A DNA stretch of 64,000 nucleotides from Lojkania enalia (Eukaryota > Ascomycota > Dothideomycetes > Pleosporales), in the NCBI GenBank assembly GCA_010094045.1, contig ML986581.1, positions 1-64,000 on the forward strand. Direction: 5' to 3'. Positions 1 through 12,562 of the stretch are shown here, piece by piece. Below the pieces are notes generated by a model that saw only the letters and a list, made by a program, of their open reading frames with translations, was not told the DNA's origin and did not search any database. Numbering within the stretch: the first letter of the stretch is position 1; every line of letters starts with the position of its first letter. The translations under genes and the position numbers were made by a program.

Positions 1-42
1 TCCTCATCTCCCTCCCTGAGACAAGATTCGCCTCTCACCACA
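1..42 (+). repeat. 42-bp exact repeat, copy 1
   Basis: Bases 1-42 match 39794-39835 exactly and diverge at base 43. The match may extend left of the window. Both copies lie in gene-poor, degenerate DNA, which suggests a duplicated or transposed fragment. Confidence 0.85.
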
Positions 43-1032
43 TCTTTTGGATGCACTATTACTTGCTGCAAAGTCGGCAGTGTTAGCATCTATCTGTGAA
101 TTAGTCTTCTATTTGGATGACTATAGCTATCCTTCGACCGTAATTTGCCAAGATGGCTCGACATGCATATACCAACTCGACTATCATATCTATGGTACTC
201 AGTTTCGGCGTCAAAGATGAAGATACGGAGATGTCGGATTCAGAGGTCAATAAAGGACTAGTGCACGCTTTAGACACCTACCTCCTAGATATAGCTAGAA
301 ATGAGAGATAAATACCTTATACAGCCCGCAAAATTCGTGCCTACTGTAAGCGGTTACTGCCAGCTCGCGCTCTACGTCTATCGTTGGGCGAATATTATCC
401 CGTAGCGCAGTCATCTCTATATAATGAACGAGTTCCCGTAATGAAACTATTGACCGTTACTGGAGAGTTATTACCCGGAGATCTAATAGAATCCGACTCG
501 CGCTCTATGGGCGAGGCAGCGCATAAAAGTATCTTCTATACCGCGTTTCAAAATGCATGATCCCTCCGAACAACCGATACGAGTCAGAAACACCAACGGG
601 AGGCACTTTTATGTAAAATTATAGACACGAGACATTCAGAAATTGGATTCTCTCAAGTCTTGAATGCAGCGGCATTTACCTCGAATAGGCAGCTGAATGT
701 GGAATGCACTATGTGATCGAGGACCTCATGCCTTGGTGTAAGGAAATTATAAAGGATCCGAGCTTCCATGGAAGTTCAGGAGACCCGCTCATAGCGGCTG
801 CAAATTGCAGCCCTAAGTGTTTGAAGGTCATGCTCAAGAATGGATGCGCTGCTATCGCCATTACCAAAGCACGCCTCTCTGGCCTAGAATCAAATCGGCG
901 GTACGCTTGATTGGACACCTCATCGGATGTTGTAAAGCTGATTTCCGTCTCTATTTTAGAAACGATTGAAAGTATCCGAAGAGGTAGACTGGGCTTTTGG
1001 GAAGGGAATGGAAAGTAAGACAAAGAGTCCAA
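1..1032 (+). pseudogene. Decayed coding relic, possibly ankyrin-repeat type
   Basis: A long stretch reads almost open in one frame from about 258 to 710, interrupted by stop codons near 309 and 559. It then continues in another frame from 704 to 910. The second part contains a segment resembling an ankyrin unit (PLIAAANCS, then LKVMLKNG). No intact start or full domain is visible. The first 42 bases are identical to 39794-39835. I read this as a broken gene copy. Ankyrin identity is an inference from a single weak repeat and could be wrong. Confidence 0.3.
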
Positions 1033-1040
1033 TTGTACAA

Positions 1041-3774
1041 TATGTCTAGTTTGCTTTGGCCTATCAATGGGATTTAGTTTATGTATATTCTATTACTCTT
1101 ATTCTGAAGCAACTAGTATTTTACTATTTAGACTCAATATTCCTCCTATACACTACTGTTTAGTTCACTAACTAATTACACTCTAAAATATCTCTGCTTC
1201 GCTAGATAGTGAAAATCCCCATGGTCTCATGGACTAGTTATTGAATAGCCGCCTAGCTAGTAAGTAAATGGCGTGCTATGAGAGATCGGCCAGTCAGCTA
1301 CTTAAAAACACACTCTAGCTAGCCATTTACACCTGTCAGAGCCAAAGCGAGTGACATCTGCACGTAGAAAAGAGCATGGATAAAAAAAAAAAAAAATTTT
1401 TTTTTAAAAACACATAGTGAGAATTCTATGGAAGCTATTGAAGCGCAGTTATCTCCGTTTATCGTTTAATTAATTATTATTAATCCTAAACCATTGAATT
1501 GTGTTACATGACGTCATAGATATAACACGTCCAGTTCCTAATCAATCATCCCTTTTGAGTCTCTCTGATCTATAATACTATTCAGCTTACTATCACTATA
1601 ATAAAGATAGAATGAACAAACCCAGCCTCCCCTTCCTGACCAAAACTCCCAAAGCAGCATTCTAGGAACAGCGCTTTTCCTCTTCTATATAATCTTCGCT
1701 CTCTACTACATACTCTAGATCATTTTGTCCGAGATGTGGGAATGGAATATATGAATGGCTGGGAAAGGAATGTACAATACATTCACCCCTGAAGAAACGT
1801 TACTAATGGTAATTTAGTGCGAGGCTAGGAGATATGGCTTGATACACTCTATCCGTACATCGCCCTCAGTTAGATCTTGTCGGTTTCCTTTACTGCAACG
1901 CTGTTTCGGCCTCGGTTGCAGTTGCTCCCGGAAATGCGGTCATGGAGCGTTTGTCCGTTAGCTGAAATTTCGCCCCCCTTGAAATCTTTGAAGGAGAAGG
2001 GGAGAGGAGTCGGACGGTGGCATACATAACGCCATTGCGCTTCAAACAACGATTTTTTTACAATGTCTTGATACCATCTTGCCTTCTGTCTGCAGCTCTC
2101 CGTATTTCATTTCCTTGGTACTTCTCACGCGCTTCATGCTTTCGATTCGGCATTCCAAGGCCCTATGCATCCGGATCGAAGGCGTGGAAAGCAGTATCCC
2201 ATTTTCTGGAGGCGCCACCTCATTGACCATTATGTTTTCAGGAGAACTTTGTGGTGTTTCGGATCTGGTAAAGGCTTTATGGGATGGCGGGATGGCCGTT
2301 TAAGTGCTGGGCTGGGACGCTGTGATTGGATGTATTGTTGCAGCCTGCGTTTAGGCGACAAGCTGAAAACGGATGTACTTATTAAGACATGGCTGCAGCG
2401 GAATCGCGAAGTCGATGATGGATTGGGACGGACGTGCATGTGACAGAAATTCGTTTCTGTAAAGGACATCTTGGCTATATGAGGCGCGGGAATGACAATA
2501 ATGATATGTAGCGAGCGAATGGCTTGTCCCAGCTGCGTCATCCACGTGCGATGCCACGAGTTGATGGTCGCACAATGCTACGAGCGCCTGTCAGACCTTC
2601 CTCCCTGAACGAAGACGCCTGTTGAAGGTCTCGACGGAGTTAATATGTAACTCATGATATATCTCCGAATAAGAAATTAGGCGCTTAGCAATCAGCATCT
2701 TGGATAGACGAGAGCACCAAAGAAAAAACGGTGTATGGTTTTGAAGATCCGGGCGCGCGGGCTCGGAAAAGTTTTCCGGGTCTTTGATTGGGTAGGTAGA
2801 CTGCTCAGTAACATGATTGACAGATATATGATTTCTTCCGAGGATGACTCACGAAGATAGTTGCGCTTATGGTGATAACTATTAGCGGTTGGGGGTGCAT
2901 TGTAGATTAAAAAGCATGTTTAGAAAGAAGGCGTATTTTATTTACCATGGATTAGTGACATCATTGCTCGAAGTAGTTGCTGCAAAACTCGTCGAGACTA
3001 AAGAACTTCGTATTGCAACATCGCAAGTGACAAAGATGTCGAATAGAGAAGGACGAGTATATAGCTCCATTAACATTAACAAATCGCTCGCTCTATCCTT
3101 CATCAATCGAGAAATGCGCATCCGCAAGATTTCGTTCCTTTCGCCTCTCGCCTAGTTCCACTGAGCCGAATGATGCTGCCGAAAATCACATAGCTTAATC
3201 CTGGCCATCAAACACCAAATGCCCTCAAAGAGAAACCGTGCCGTCCATTTGCCGCTCGATCCAATCCTTACCCGATTAGCGGCCCGAACCCCACCCCTAG
3301 TCCCCATCATAATAGACTCTTTCGCACGTTCAGCCAGGCGCTTTCTTACAACGCAGCACCTGCTGAGCAGGTCTTCAAAGTTGCTACGTACGTGCGCTCC
3401 CCGGATAACTTTTCCGTCGCTAGGGTTGTTAGTACTTGGTGATATTAGGTAGGGGTCGAGGGCAGTCCCCCCCTAACGAAGCAGAGATTTGTTGTAGCGA
3501 GGGAATGGTTCGCTGCTAGAGCCGGGTTCTACGATTTTTAACTCCGGGTTGGAAGGATTTCGCGGATTGTTCAAGCTTTAAGAGGCCCGTCAAATATTCG
3601 GGAAAACTTTTTGATATCGCTTCGAATTGTTGCTTGCCATTGTCATTTGTTTTTTAGTTCTTTCCTTGACCTACGGTAAAGCGGAAAGAATCGAGGAAAC
3701 GGAGACGAGGGCGGTCCAAAAAAATTTTTTTTTTTTTTTTTTTGAATGACCCAGAAGGGAGGAGTGAGAGCGCC
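1041..3774. other. Gene-poor AT-rich spacer
   Basis: No supported gene. It contains an A-run joined to a T-run at about 1382-1406, a perfect TGACGTCA palindrome at 1509-1516, and an A7T19 tract at 3718-3743 that ends 31 bases before the transporter start codon. Short open frames at 2017-2575, 2889-3155 and 3219-3452 overlap one another on both strands and show no recognisable motif. Confidence 0.6.
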
Positions 3775-6221
3775 ATGCAAGACACACTGGACAACAACAC
3801 ATCTGTCAGCCTAGAGCGAAGAGAAGAAGCAGTCAAAGACTTTGACGAGGAAGAAAAAATCACCTTTGAAGACAATGACGGCGCAGAATCAAAGGAAGAC
3901 GGCATCATGCCACCAGGTAGACAGTCGGCGAACAGGTTGCACCAAACAAGAAGCCTACGATCGGTCCATTCGCACAAGTCGTATGCAGGGGGTGATGGAT
4001 ATACATGCTTCACTGAGAACGACGAGCCGCCTAGCATCCCTAACGGTGACACTGCGGATCGTTATCTAGTGACGTGGGATGGCGATGCGGACCCGATGAA
4101 CCCTAGGGGCATAACTCTTCTCCGGCGCTGGATAATAGTCTTGATTGTCAGCACGAGTTCGCTCTGCGTGTACGTTTCAGTTTCGAGAGTGGTGGTTATA
4201 TTTAGGTCTACGGAAGCTAATATATGATTCATTGTAGGACTTGCACCTCGTCACTCTATACCATTACCTATGGTCAGCTGATACCGGAATTCAATACGAA
4301 CCGCCTGATATGCACGCTCGGTTTGAGCTTGTACGTGGCTGGGCTGGGGACTGGGCCCATGATGCTTTCGCCTTTGTCCGAAGTATGTTCGCCGGAATTT
4401 GTATGCAAGAAGATTGGATGCCAACTAATATGTTTAGTTCTTCGGACGGAGACCTATCTACCTATGCTCATTTTCATTCTTCGTGATCTTCCTGATTCCC
4501 TGCGCAGTCGCGCAGAACATTGAAACTATGCTGATTGCCCGGTTTTTAGATGGGTTCGCCGGCAGTGCGTTCCTCAGCGTGGCCGGCGGAACAGTTGGTG
4601 ACATGTTCGCAAAACATGTTGGTGATTGCAGTTCTCGCCGCGACCTGATGCTAACGTGTGTCAAGGAACTATCAGCCCCGATGATGATATACACGGCCGC
4701 TCCTTTCGTAGGGTAATACTGACCTATGAATTACTGTACTGTGGGAATGAGCTAACATTGGTTAGCCCTGAAATAGGGCCACTCATTGGAGGCTTCATTG
4801 TCGAGAACACAACCTGGCGATGGTAAGGGGATCCTGTGCATACACTCCGGTCGACTAATCCATGCTAGGTGCTTCTACGTGCTCATCATCTGGGCTGGCT
4901 TAATGCTAGCGTTGATTTTCCTATTTGTGCCTGAGACGTACCACCCTGTTCTGCTTCGCAACAAGGCGATCCGACTACGACGAGTCACGGGCAACCCAGA
5001 ATGGATAGCGCCGATTGAAAAGATGTCCAGGTCGATTGCGAAGACGGTGCTGTGGTCCTGCATCAGGCCGTTTCAACTGCTCTTCTTCGAGCCAATGGTA
5101 TGAGTGGTCGATCTCCTATTGATATGTCATTGGTGGACTAATTACAAGGATCCAGTGCCTCAATCTTTGCATCCTCTCAGCTATACTTCTTGGCATATTG
5201 TATCTCTTCTTTGGTGCGTTTGCAGAAGTATTTCAGAATAATCATGGCTTCACCATTTCACAGCTGGGCTGTACATTTCTGGGCCTGTTTGTTGGCATGC
5301 TCCTGGGTATTGCTAGCGACCCGTTCTGGAAGAGGAGTTACCAGAAGCTCGTGCGTAGACGCGAGACGCAAGGGGGAGAGCCCGGGGGCTCTGAACCAGA
5401 ATTTCGGCTCCCGCCAACGATATTCGGCGCCTTCCTCGTTCCCATTGCACTATTCGGTAAGCTATTGCAGGCTTCCTTGACATTTATCATGTCCTCTACT
5501 AACTGATCCATGCAGGGTTTGGGTGGACCACGTATCCGCATGTGAGTTAAAGATCTGATAACACGGCTGGCTTCAGATTGTTCTGACAACCTGGTCCTTG
5601 TAGGTGCATTGGATAGGTAGGCAGAGGCCCGCATATTATCAGGGGTGCAATTGTAGCTGATCACCTGGGCACTGCAGTTCCAATAATCTTCTCGGCCATT
5701 TTTGGTACTGGGTATGGCTCCCCCTTCCCGGACGCATAGGTGTCGTCAATCGACAGCTCGCTGACTGCCATATCTGAGATAGCGTCATCTGGTGCTATAG
5801 TGGCATCTTCACGTTCCTTGTCGAATGTGTGAGTAGTCCGATGTCGGACCTAGGCTGGAACAGATAGCAGATACTGATGCGGCAATAGTATCCAGTGTAT
5901 GCGGCGTCGGCATTGGCGGCAAACTCGTTCGCCAGATCATACTTTGCGGCAGCATTCCCTCTGTTCGGTGTCCAAATGTACAACAGTGAGTTAAGACCTC
6001 GCATGGCAGTGGGAAAAGGCGGTCTACTGACGGCGCAATAGATCTGGGCTACCAATGGGCGACGACGCTGCTGGCATTCCTGGCATTGGCGATGGCACCG
6101 TAAGAAGGGGACCCGGCGGACCGGTTGCGGTAGACGCTAATAGTGGTGTCACAGATTTCCGATTCTTTTCTATCGCTTTGGCAAGCGGCTCAGGGGTAAC
6201 AGTCGCTTTGCATCAGCATGA
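3775..6221 (+). CDS. MFS multidrug transporter, DHA1 type
   Basis: Plasma-membrane proton antiporter of the major facilitator superfamily, probably exporting drugs or secondary metabolites. I reconstruct 14 exons: 3775-4169, 4238-4382, 4438-4617, 4666-4712, 4766-4822, 4869-5097, 5156-5456, 5516-5541, 5604-5616, 5678-5711, 5783-5828, 5889-5985, 6042-6099 and 6155-6221. They total 1695 nt, or 564 residues. A charged cytosolic N-terminus is followed by DPMNPRG, the loop motif GRRP (exon 3), PEIGPLIGG (motif C-like), RWCFYV, and a C-terminal half with HVHWIVP, WCYSGIFTFL and a final KRLRGNSRFA tail. The start is the ATG at 3775, because the upstream frame has no ATG. Exon 9 is only 13 nt. Substrate cannot be told from sequence. 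Confidence 0.87.
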
Positions 6222-8254
6222 GATGCAATTGGGGTGGGGTGAGAAGGCTGTGGCGGAATTGAGTGGAAGGGACTAAATATAGAGGGTAGCACTGCATTTG
6301 CATTCCATTATGTTTATTGAATCAAGTTTTTTTTTGCCTACACGTGATACCACCTGAAGCACGCTGGTGGGCGCTCTGTACGACCTGACCTGGGCGCCAC
6401 GAGGTAAACCACGCCAGCTTGAGGGCACTGAGGAAACACGAAAGGCTGAAGCAATTGCGGATGATACCGTTGGTAGGGAGGGCAAGCCCGGGGTGAGGGA
6501 ACGTGGCCAGTAAGCCAGACATGGGGATGAAAAACATGGTGTCCGGCACACAAAGGCTCGCGAGAAGAGGATGAAGCGGCAGTAGTGGGAGGAGCAGCAG
6601 TGGCAGCAGAGTAGAATGATGATAGACGGTAGTACAGGGCGCAGCGAGGGGGTTGAGGACTAATAAACGGACGGCGCCAAGCGCCTTCATCACATATTGT
6701 TGCATGCAAGCCACGACGCGAGTCAACGAGGGCATGGCAGCGCTCTATGCGAGGCGGGCGGTTGCTTTTATCTGGTGGCGGCGGGCGAGAGCTCGGTATG
6801 GACCAGAAAGGTCGGCACTGTTCTGTAGATAGCGGTGCGGTGCGGTGCGGAGTGGGGATGTGCGGTAGCGTGGAGTGAAATGGGCGCCCAGGTGCAGAGG
6901 ACGGTCACAGGATGGGGATAAAGCTTATTGGCTGGACTGGTGCTGGGTCGCTGGAGTGGCGACGACCAATGGCAGGCGCGGGATTGGGGCTGGATCGCTG
7001 GTCGGAGCGCCTCGGCTAATCGGTCCCCGGAAACCAATCAGCGGCGAGCAGGGCCGAGGCGCTGGGCCGGCGAGAAGCTCCACCACCACTCCCACCGACG
7101 ACAGAGCAAAGTTTCGCAATCGCAGGTCACAGCAACAAGCATTGCGGGGCCACGCCTGGAGTTGAGCGCACGCTGCCGCGCCCATCGCCTCGAGCGCCGC
7201 TGCGACCACCGCTTCCGTCTCTTCCCCCGTCTCCCTCGCCAATCTCGAGTGCAGCGCGCTGCAGCGAGTCCCTGCCGGCCGCTGTCCAGCATCCAGCCCT
7301 CTCCCGCCTGCCCGCCCACGCCCGTCGCAGCTTCCCCGCCAGCGCAAGCCGCACCTGCACTTTCCTCCTCGGCCGCTCTCCTCCTTCCATCGCTCCCTCC
7401 TAGCAACTAAGCTGGGCCTGCACGAGACACAGCATAGCCCGGTCCACCGCCGGTGCCACAGCATCAGTCTCCACAGCTATCCATCCATTCATTCAACATT
7501 CGCCCTCTGCAGCGCTCGGCCTGGCTCCTCGCTGTCGTCGTCGTCCTCCATTACGATCTCCTTCATCCCAGCGTGCTCCAGTAGTACTTCAGTGCTCTAG
7601 TGCTCCCGCGTTCCCACCGCTCTACACGCCTCTCCTTGTGCGCAGTGCCCTAGTACTGGTCGACCGCTGTCGCAGCGGCAGCAGCAACAGCAGTAGAGCA
7701 GCCCAGCAGTGAAAAACGTCCAAATTCTTAAACAAGCTGCTCGTTCCTCGCTCGCGCCGACCTCTTAGCTTGTGCCCAGCAGCATGGGAAGCGCCGCCTG
7801 GTAGGGTCTCGCTGCGTCTACAATGATGACTGCGCGCACATCTGGAATGCCCCTTCGATTGCATGGACCCCGGCTCCGTATCACAGCAGCATTGTTCCAT
7901 TCCTGCGCGCCGGATTGAAAGCTGGTGAAGTAGGTCAAGGCGCCACCATTAACTGCGCTTCTACGGCGCCTGCAGCCCATTGGAGCCCAGAGGCCCTGTC
8001 ACGGTGCCACCGCAGCGCCAGTTCGAGCAGCCAGCGCACGCGTGATCGCACTCTCGAAACACGCAGCTGGGACGTCGCCAGCCGTGTGCCCAGACCACAT
8101 TGGCAGAACCATTGTCCTGGGAAGCAGCCCCCCTCCACCCCCGAGCCAGCATTGACGGCTGGACGCAGAATAAACGTGCGTCAACAGCGACCCAGCTCAG
8201 GATATCGCATCTGTGCTCCCTGGTGCGGAGCTTGTGTATTGTAGACAGGATATT
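6222..8254 (+). promoter_or_regulatory. Long GC-rich promoter and 5' leader of acuK
   Basis: About 2 kb without a supported coding region. From about 6700 to 8250 base composition becomes GC- and CT-rich, unlike the AT-rich spacers elsewhere, with CAG/CTG-type triplets near 7660-7700. Open frames occur on both strands simply because stops are rare. A long transcribed leader with upstream start codons is likely for a regulator gene of this kind, but this is inference. No transcription start can be assigned. Confidence 0.45.
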
Positions 8255-10457
8255 ATGACCACCCCCGACGCCGAAGATGCGTCTCCCTCACCGGACTATA
8301 GCGGTGATCTAGACGGGAGCGATATGGCCGTCGATCAGCAAGACGACAAGCAGACCAGCGATGCCTCGCCCACCCAGACGGCGAGCAATGGTCAGCGGTC
8401 ATCATCCAATTCCAAAGACCCTCTGAGACCGCGTAGGAAGAAGGCGAGGAGAGCTTGCTTTGCGTGCCAGAGAGCCCACTTGACGTGTGGTCAGTAATTT
8501 TTATATTTGTTGCGTTCCCAAATCTAGTTGCTATGATCCGTGCTGACATGGAACGTAGGAGACGAGAGGCCCTGCCACCGATGCATCAAGCGCGGTCTCC
8601 AGGACAGCTGCATGGACGGCGTGCGCAAGAAAGCTAAATATCTCCACGATGCCCCGGATGCCGCGCTCATGCCCGGAGTTGGAGGCAATTTCCCCTCCAT
8701 CAATGGAACTTCACTTCCAGGACCGGACTCAGGAGCCGTCAGCGCCTATTTTTCACATCCTCCCTCTGCCACATTTTATGGGCAGAATTCATCCCAAGTA
8801 CAAACGCCAGCAACAGTACAAGATGGGCCTACCTTCAACCCCCAACCGCCCATTTCGCCTCCATACAGCCAGACAAATCAGAATTCCATGCCAAGCGTTC
8901 CTAGCACTGTCTCCCAGGGTACGCAATCCCAGATGCATCATTTTGGCGAGCCACTCTTCGACCCCAGTAATCCCGCTTTGTTCAATTTTGACATCTCTAA
9001 CCTCAATTTTGGAAACCACTACGGTGCGCTTGAACTCCACATGCTCAATCATATGTCTTCTGGCGCTGCAGACACTCCCCCGAGCGAGAACACTTTGATG
9101 AATCCATTAAACCAAGCTGCCAGCATCTATAATCCGCAGATGTCATCTGGGCCATACACTGAAGGTTCTACTATCAATGCCGATGCGTCTTTTGTCCAGA
9201 ATGGGCTCCCAAACCATGAATGGGCGCACTCAAGGCATGGAAGCCTTCAGATCTCCACACCGCATAACACGCCAACGAATGCAACAGTTGACTATGCTGG
9301 CCACCGTAATGACAGTTTGAATGGGCCCCATGCGTATGCCATTGGTCAGGGTCCTAGTAGTCTTTCTAGCGCTAGTCCATCGTCCACTGACCTACATTCG
9401 GGCTATGACAACGAGAACCCTCTCTCAAGCGCAGCATTTTTCGCCAACAAGCAGCATGGGTCACAACACTCACCAACTGTAAGCCGTCTTCACCATGAAC
9501 ACCGACAAGCGAATACTGCACCGCTTCAGCCAATTCAGTCCAATGCAGTGCGCAAGCGCCGCGTGAACACCAAAGATATTTACGAAGGCATCACAAAGCC
9601 CTATGACTATGTCGGGGCATTCCATCGCCTTCAAGCAGTAATTAGGAAGAGGATGTCTTCTGCTGCTGCCAAGAAAATCATCCTCTCAATCGCCAAGTTC
9701 AGGCCTGTTCTGCTTACGCTAGCTGGAGAAATGGACTATGCAGACCTCTTGCATCAGGAAATGAATCTTCAGCGTGTCGTCCTCAATTATGAGGAGAAAA
9801 TCTTCCCCGAAACCGGAACACCTTCCCTGTTATGTCGACGAACAGGTGAGATTGTTGGGTTGAACAAAGAATTTACTCATGTCACGGGCTGGGAGCGCGG
9901 AGTTCTACTGGGCCATGAGCCCAACATGAATGTGAACACAGGACCACCGCGCTCCTCGCCGGATAGTGGTCTCTCAACCCGGACGAATTCGACGCCCACA
10001 ATGGTTGGCCAGGAGTCCGATACTGGCCCACGACCGGTGTTCATTATCGAGCTCATGGATGAGAGTTCAGCCGTTCAATGGTGGGAGGAGCTTTCTGAAC
10101 TTGCTTTCACCAATTCTCGTGGCTACGGGCTCAAGCGAGTCAACATGCTCAAATATCGTACTAAAAAGGATATGGAACGACTCGAAGAGATGAAATCACA
10201 ACCCTTATCGAATGGAAACCTTCTTAAACAGGAGCCAGCTATCAAACTTGAGAATAAAGCCCACCAGGAGGCCGGCATTGGTCAGCTCGGTGCTAAAGAT
10301 GGCCTTGTCGACTGTATGATTGTATGGAACATTAAGCGAGATAATTTGGACGTGCCCTTTCTCGCTTGCATACAGGTATGTTGTATGCTTGCCACACCTA
10401 ACGTACAGTGGCTAATGTCATCAGATTCTTCCTGTTCTCGATCAATCTCGTGCTTGA
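8255..10457 (+). CDS. acuK: Zn2Cys6 gluconeogenesis activator AcuK/Ert1
   Basis: Nuclear transcription factor that, in Aspergillus, activates gluconeogenic genes and growth on non-sugar carbon together with AcuM. Exons are 8255-8489, 8559-10375 and 10425-10457, giving 694 residues, close to the family length. The DNA-binding cluster starts near residue 68 and fits CX2CX6CX5CX2CX8C exactly when the first intron is removed; a basic run (RPRRKKARR) precedes it. A long Ser/Pro/Asn/Gln-rich middle follows, then a PAS-like region from about residue 490 ([18 protein letters not shown]). The last exon is short and ends [10 protein letters not shown]. The ATG at 8255 opens an acidic, Ser-rich N-terminus typical of the family. 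A close paralogue (AcuM-like) is less likely given the overall length. Confidence 0.88.
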
Positions 10458-11198
10458 GCACAAGACGAGAATGCTTAACTGACAGTTACTCGAAGTCTGA
10501 ATAATTACGCCAACGTTTGCGAGATGTTATGATATTTCCCCGATGATACCACTGTTTTGTCTTCGTCTCAAATTCAGTTTTTATTCGGATGCACTATATC
10601 AGTTCAACATGAGCGACTCACAACCAAGTCAAGCGAAACCGCCAATTTAGACGGCTTGCAAAAGTGATTTTCTTCCCTTCGGACTGCCCTAATATATGCA
10701 TGGATATGGTTTTCGTTGTATCTCGTTTCTCCCCATCCCATCCACCTTGACCAATATGGATCCTGAGCTGAAAACAGTTGTACTTGTACGCTGTGAGCTA
10801 ATGAGCGATGACTTGTCCCTTTGATTCTATTTTTGTCCTTCCTGAATCTACTTTGTTCCACGTGAACGATTGGATGCACTTGGTGTTTGCATGGTTGAAA
10901 ATAGGGTAATCGGTTAATGACTTTTTCTCCGCAAATTATTGTGGTGGAGCGATAAAGGGGGTTACGGTTTTTGGGTGTGGGATATAATGGGAGATGATTG
11001 ATGGGAGTTATGGTTCTCATATGATGCACGAACAAAAGCATTCATTTATGCGCGTCTGTCGTTCAACGTATGCGCGTACCCGTGATACGTATGTCTATAG
11101 TAAGTCTATATCTTGGCCCATCTTATCGATATCATAGCGACATAACGGCCTTGAATCTACCCGGTCCTCGCAAAGCCTAGTTCCTTGAATATGCAAGC
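10458..11198. other. Convergent 3' intergenic region
   Basis: Lies between the 3' ends of acuK and the riboflavin kinase gene. It should hold both polyadenylation regions. I see no coding signal and no RNA gene; the open frame at 10604-11041 on the minus strand has no recognisable motif. Confidence 0.5.
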
Positions 11199-12105
11199 TT
11201 AGGGATCCATCATACATATGCCAACGCCATCCGTCTGCCCACCGCCCTCCCCCAACCTCCTCTCGACTTTGTCCACCCCTTCCACCTGTCCCTCCTCCTG
11301 CCCGCCCTCTCCCAACAACCACCCATCCCCCGCATAGCCCCGATAAGCCTCGCGACCTAGACTCCGCTGTGCGACCCGTATATCCTCCCGTATATCCTCG
11401 ACCAGAGCCTCCTTGCTCACGTAATCGTACTCTGGCCGTATGTAGCCCAATATGACAAGCGACAGTATGGCGCCGTAGAAGTCCTGCGCAAAAGTGTGCA
11501 GGAGGTGGATCTCGATGCTGCGGTGAGTGTTCTTGTAGTAAGGGTTGTAGCCTATGGATAGGACGGTGGGGTAGACCTTGCGGCTTTTCTGCGTTTGGCT
11601 TTGCGATTGTTGTTGGGAAGGGGTCAGCGGGCGGGAGGGCGCGGCCGAGGGCGGGGACTCCAGGTCCGCGACTGCGTGGTTGGAGGACCGCGTCGGAATG
11701 CTGGTGTCTGCGGTCGCGCTAGGGACGGATGAGGGAGTAGTGTTAGCGGCGATGCTGGAGAGGTCTAGCGACGCGTAGCCATAGTAGATGCCCGATTCAA
11801 GGTCTGAGTGCCCGTTTATGGTCAGCCCGGAGAGCGGGATGTTGGCGGTGGGTATGCCGAGCTGGTAGGTTGTTCAGTGGGGTTAGTTTTGATGGATGGT
11901 GGATGGATATGGGACGTGGATGTTCTGGCTTTTGAGGGGTTGGGGGAATGTATTTTGGAGATTTGGAGATTGGAAGATGTCGTACCTCTTTGCTACCGCG
12001 TCCGAAGCCCTTGATGACGGGGCCTCGTAGCTTGAGTGGGAAGGGCGGCGGCGGGGTGTCCGGGCCGGCGATTGGATCGCGGGGTCCGTCGGGGCGGCCA
12101 ACCAT
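11199..12105 (-). CDS. FMN1: Riboflavin kinase
   Basis: Phosphorylates riboflavin to FMN with ATP, the first step of flavin cofactor synthesis. Exons are 11986-12105 and 11199-11861, split by a 124-nt intron in phase 0, giving 260 residues. The nucleotide-binding region crosses the junction as GRGSKE joined to LGIPTANI. The C-terminal half carries [10 protein letters not shown], a segment ending SIEIHLLH, and DYVSKEAL. A Ser/Thr/Pro/Gln-rich insertion of roughly 50 residues lies between the two conserved halves, longer than in yeast Fmn1. The tail after AYRGYAGDG is Gly/Glu-rich and poorly conserved. The ATG at 12105 starts [11 protein letters not shown], a usual fungal beginning. It shares a 457-bp divergent promoter with the aldo/keto reductase gene. 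Confidence 0.92.
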
Positions 12106-12562
12106 GTTCTCTTTCGCAACTCGGTATGCGTGGAGTCGTGTAGTTGTATTTGAGTAAGAGGGCTCAATTGAACGTGAATTGGCGCTGGAAGTTGGATGTA
12201 TGGTAAGCTAGGCTTCCACCGCATTCCAAGGTTTGCTCGGGATCGCTGTCGGAACGATCGAGCTAGTACATGGCGGGGCAAAGGCGGTGAACAAATGCAG
12301 CTTAGATTCATTCGTCATCTATCGATAGTGTGCACTGCTTCCTGATTGGCCCGGGCGGGAACGTCACTCCGTCGTTTATCCAAAGAGCTTCAGTTCTTCT
12401 GCACATGTGTATGACGAGTTCAGCCTCGTCGCTTGTTCATGGACCCTGCTCATATAGATGCTTCTGGTTGAACACTCCTTCCATTCTTCATATCCTTTGT
12501 TTTGGAAATTCGCAAAAGGATCCTCTCGACCTCTCCTTTATAGCTGCGTGACGTCAAATCGC
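12106..12562. promoter_or_regulatory. Divergent promoter, riboflavin kinase / aldo-keto reductase
   Basis: A 457-bp region between two outward-facing start codons. A perfect TGACGTCA (CRE/ATF-type) palindrome sits at 12549-12556, only seven bases before the reductase ATG. It is therefore either a downstream element in the leader or coincidental. Confidence 0.5.

Noticed and set aside
3219..3452. 77-codon plus-strand open frame starting with ATG
   Set aside because: No motif, short, in gene-poor DNA; likely chance.
5604..5782. MFS transporter as a pseudogene because of stops near 5614 and 5738
   Set aside because: Both stops fall at or inside introns with good splice sites; the joined exons restore the family sequence and total 1695 nt.
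7038..7464. Long overlapping open frames on both strands in the GC-rich leader
   Set aside because: All frames stay open because stops are rare in this composition; the peptides are low-complexity Arg/Ala/Gly with no motif.
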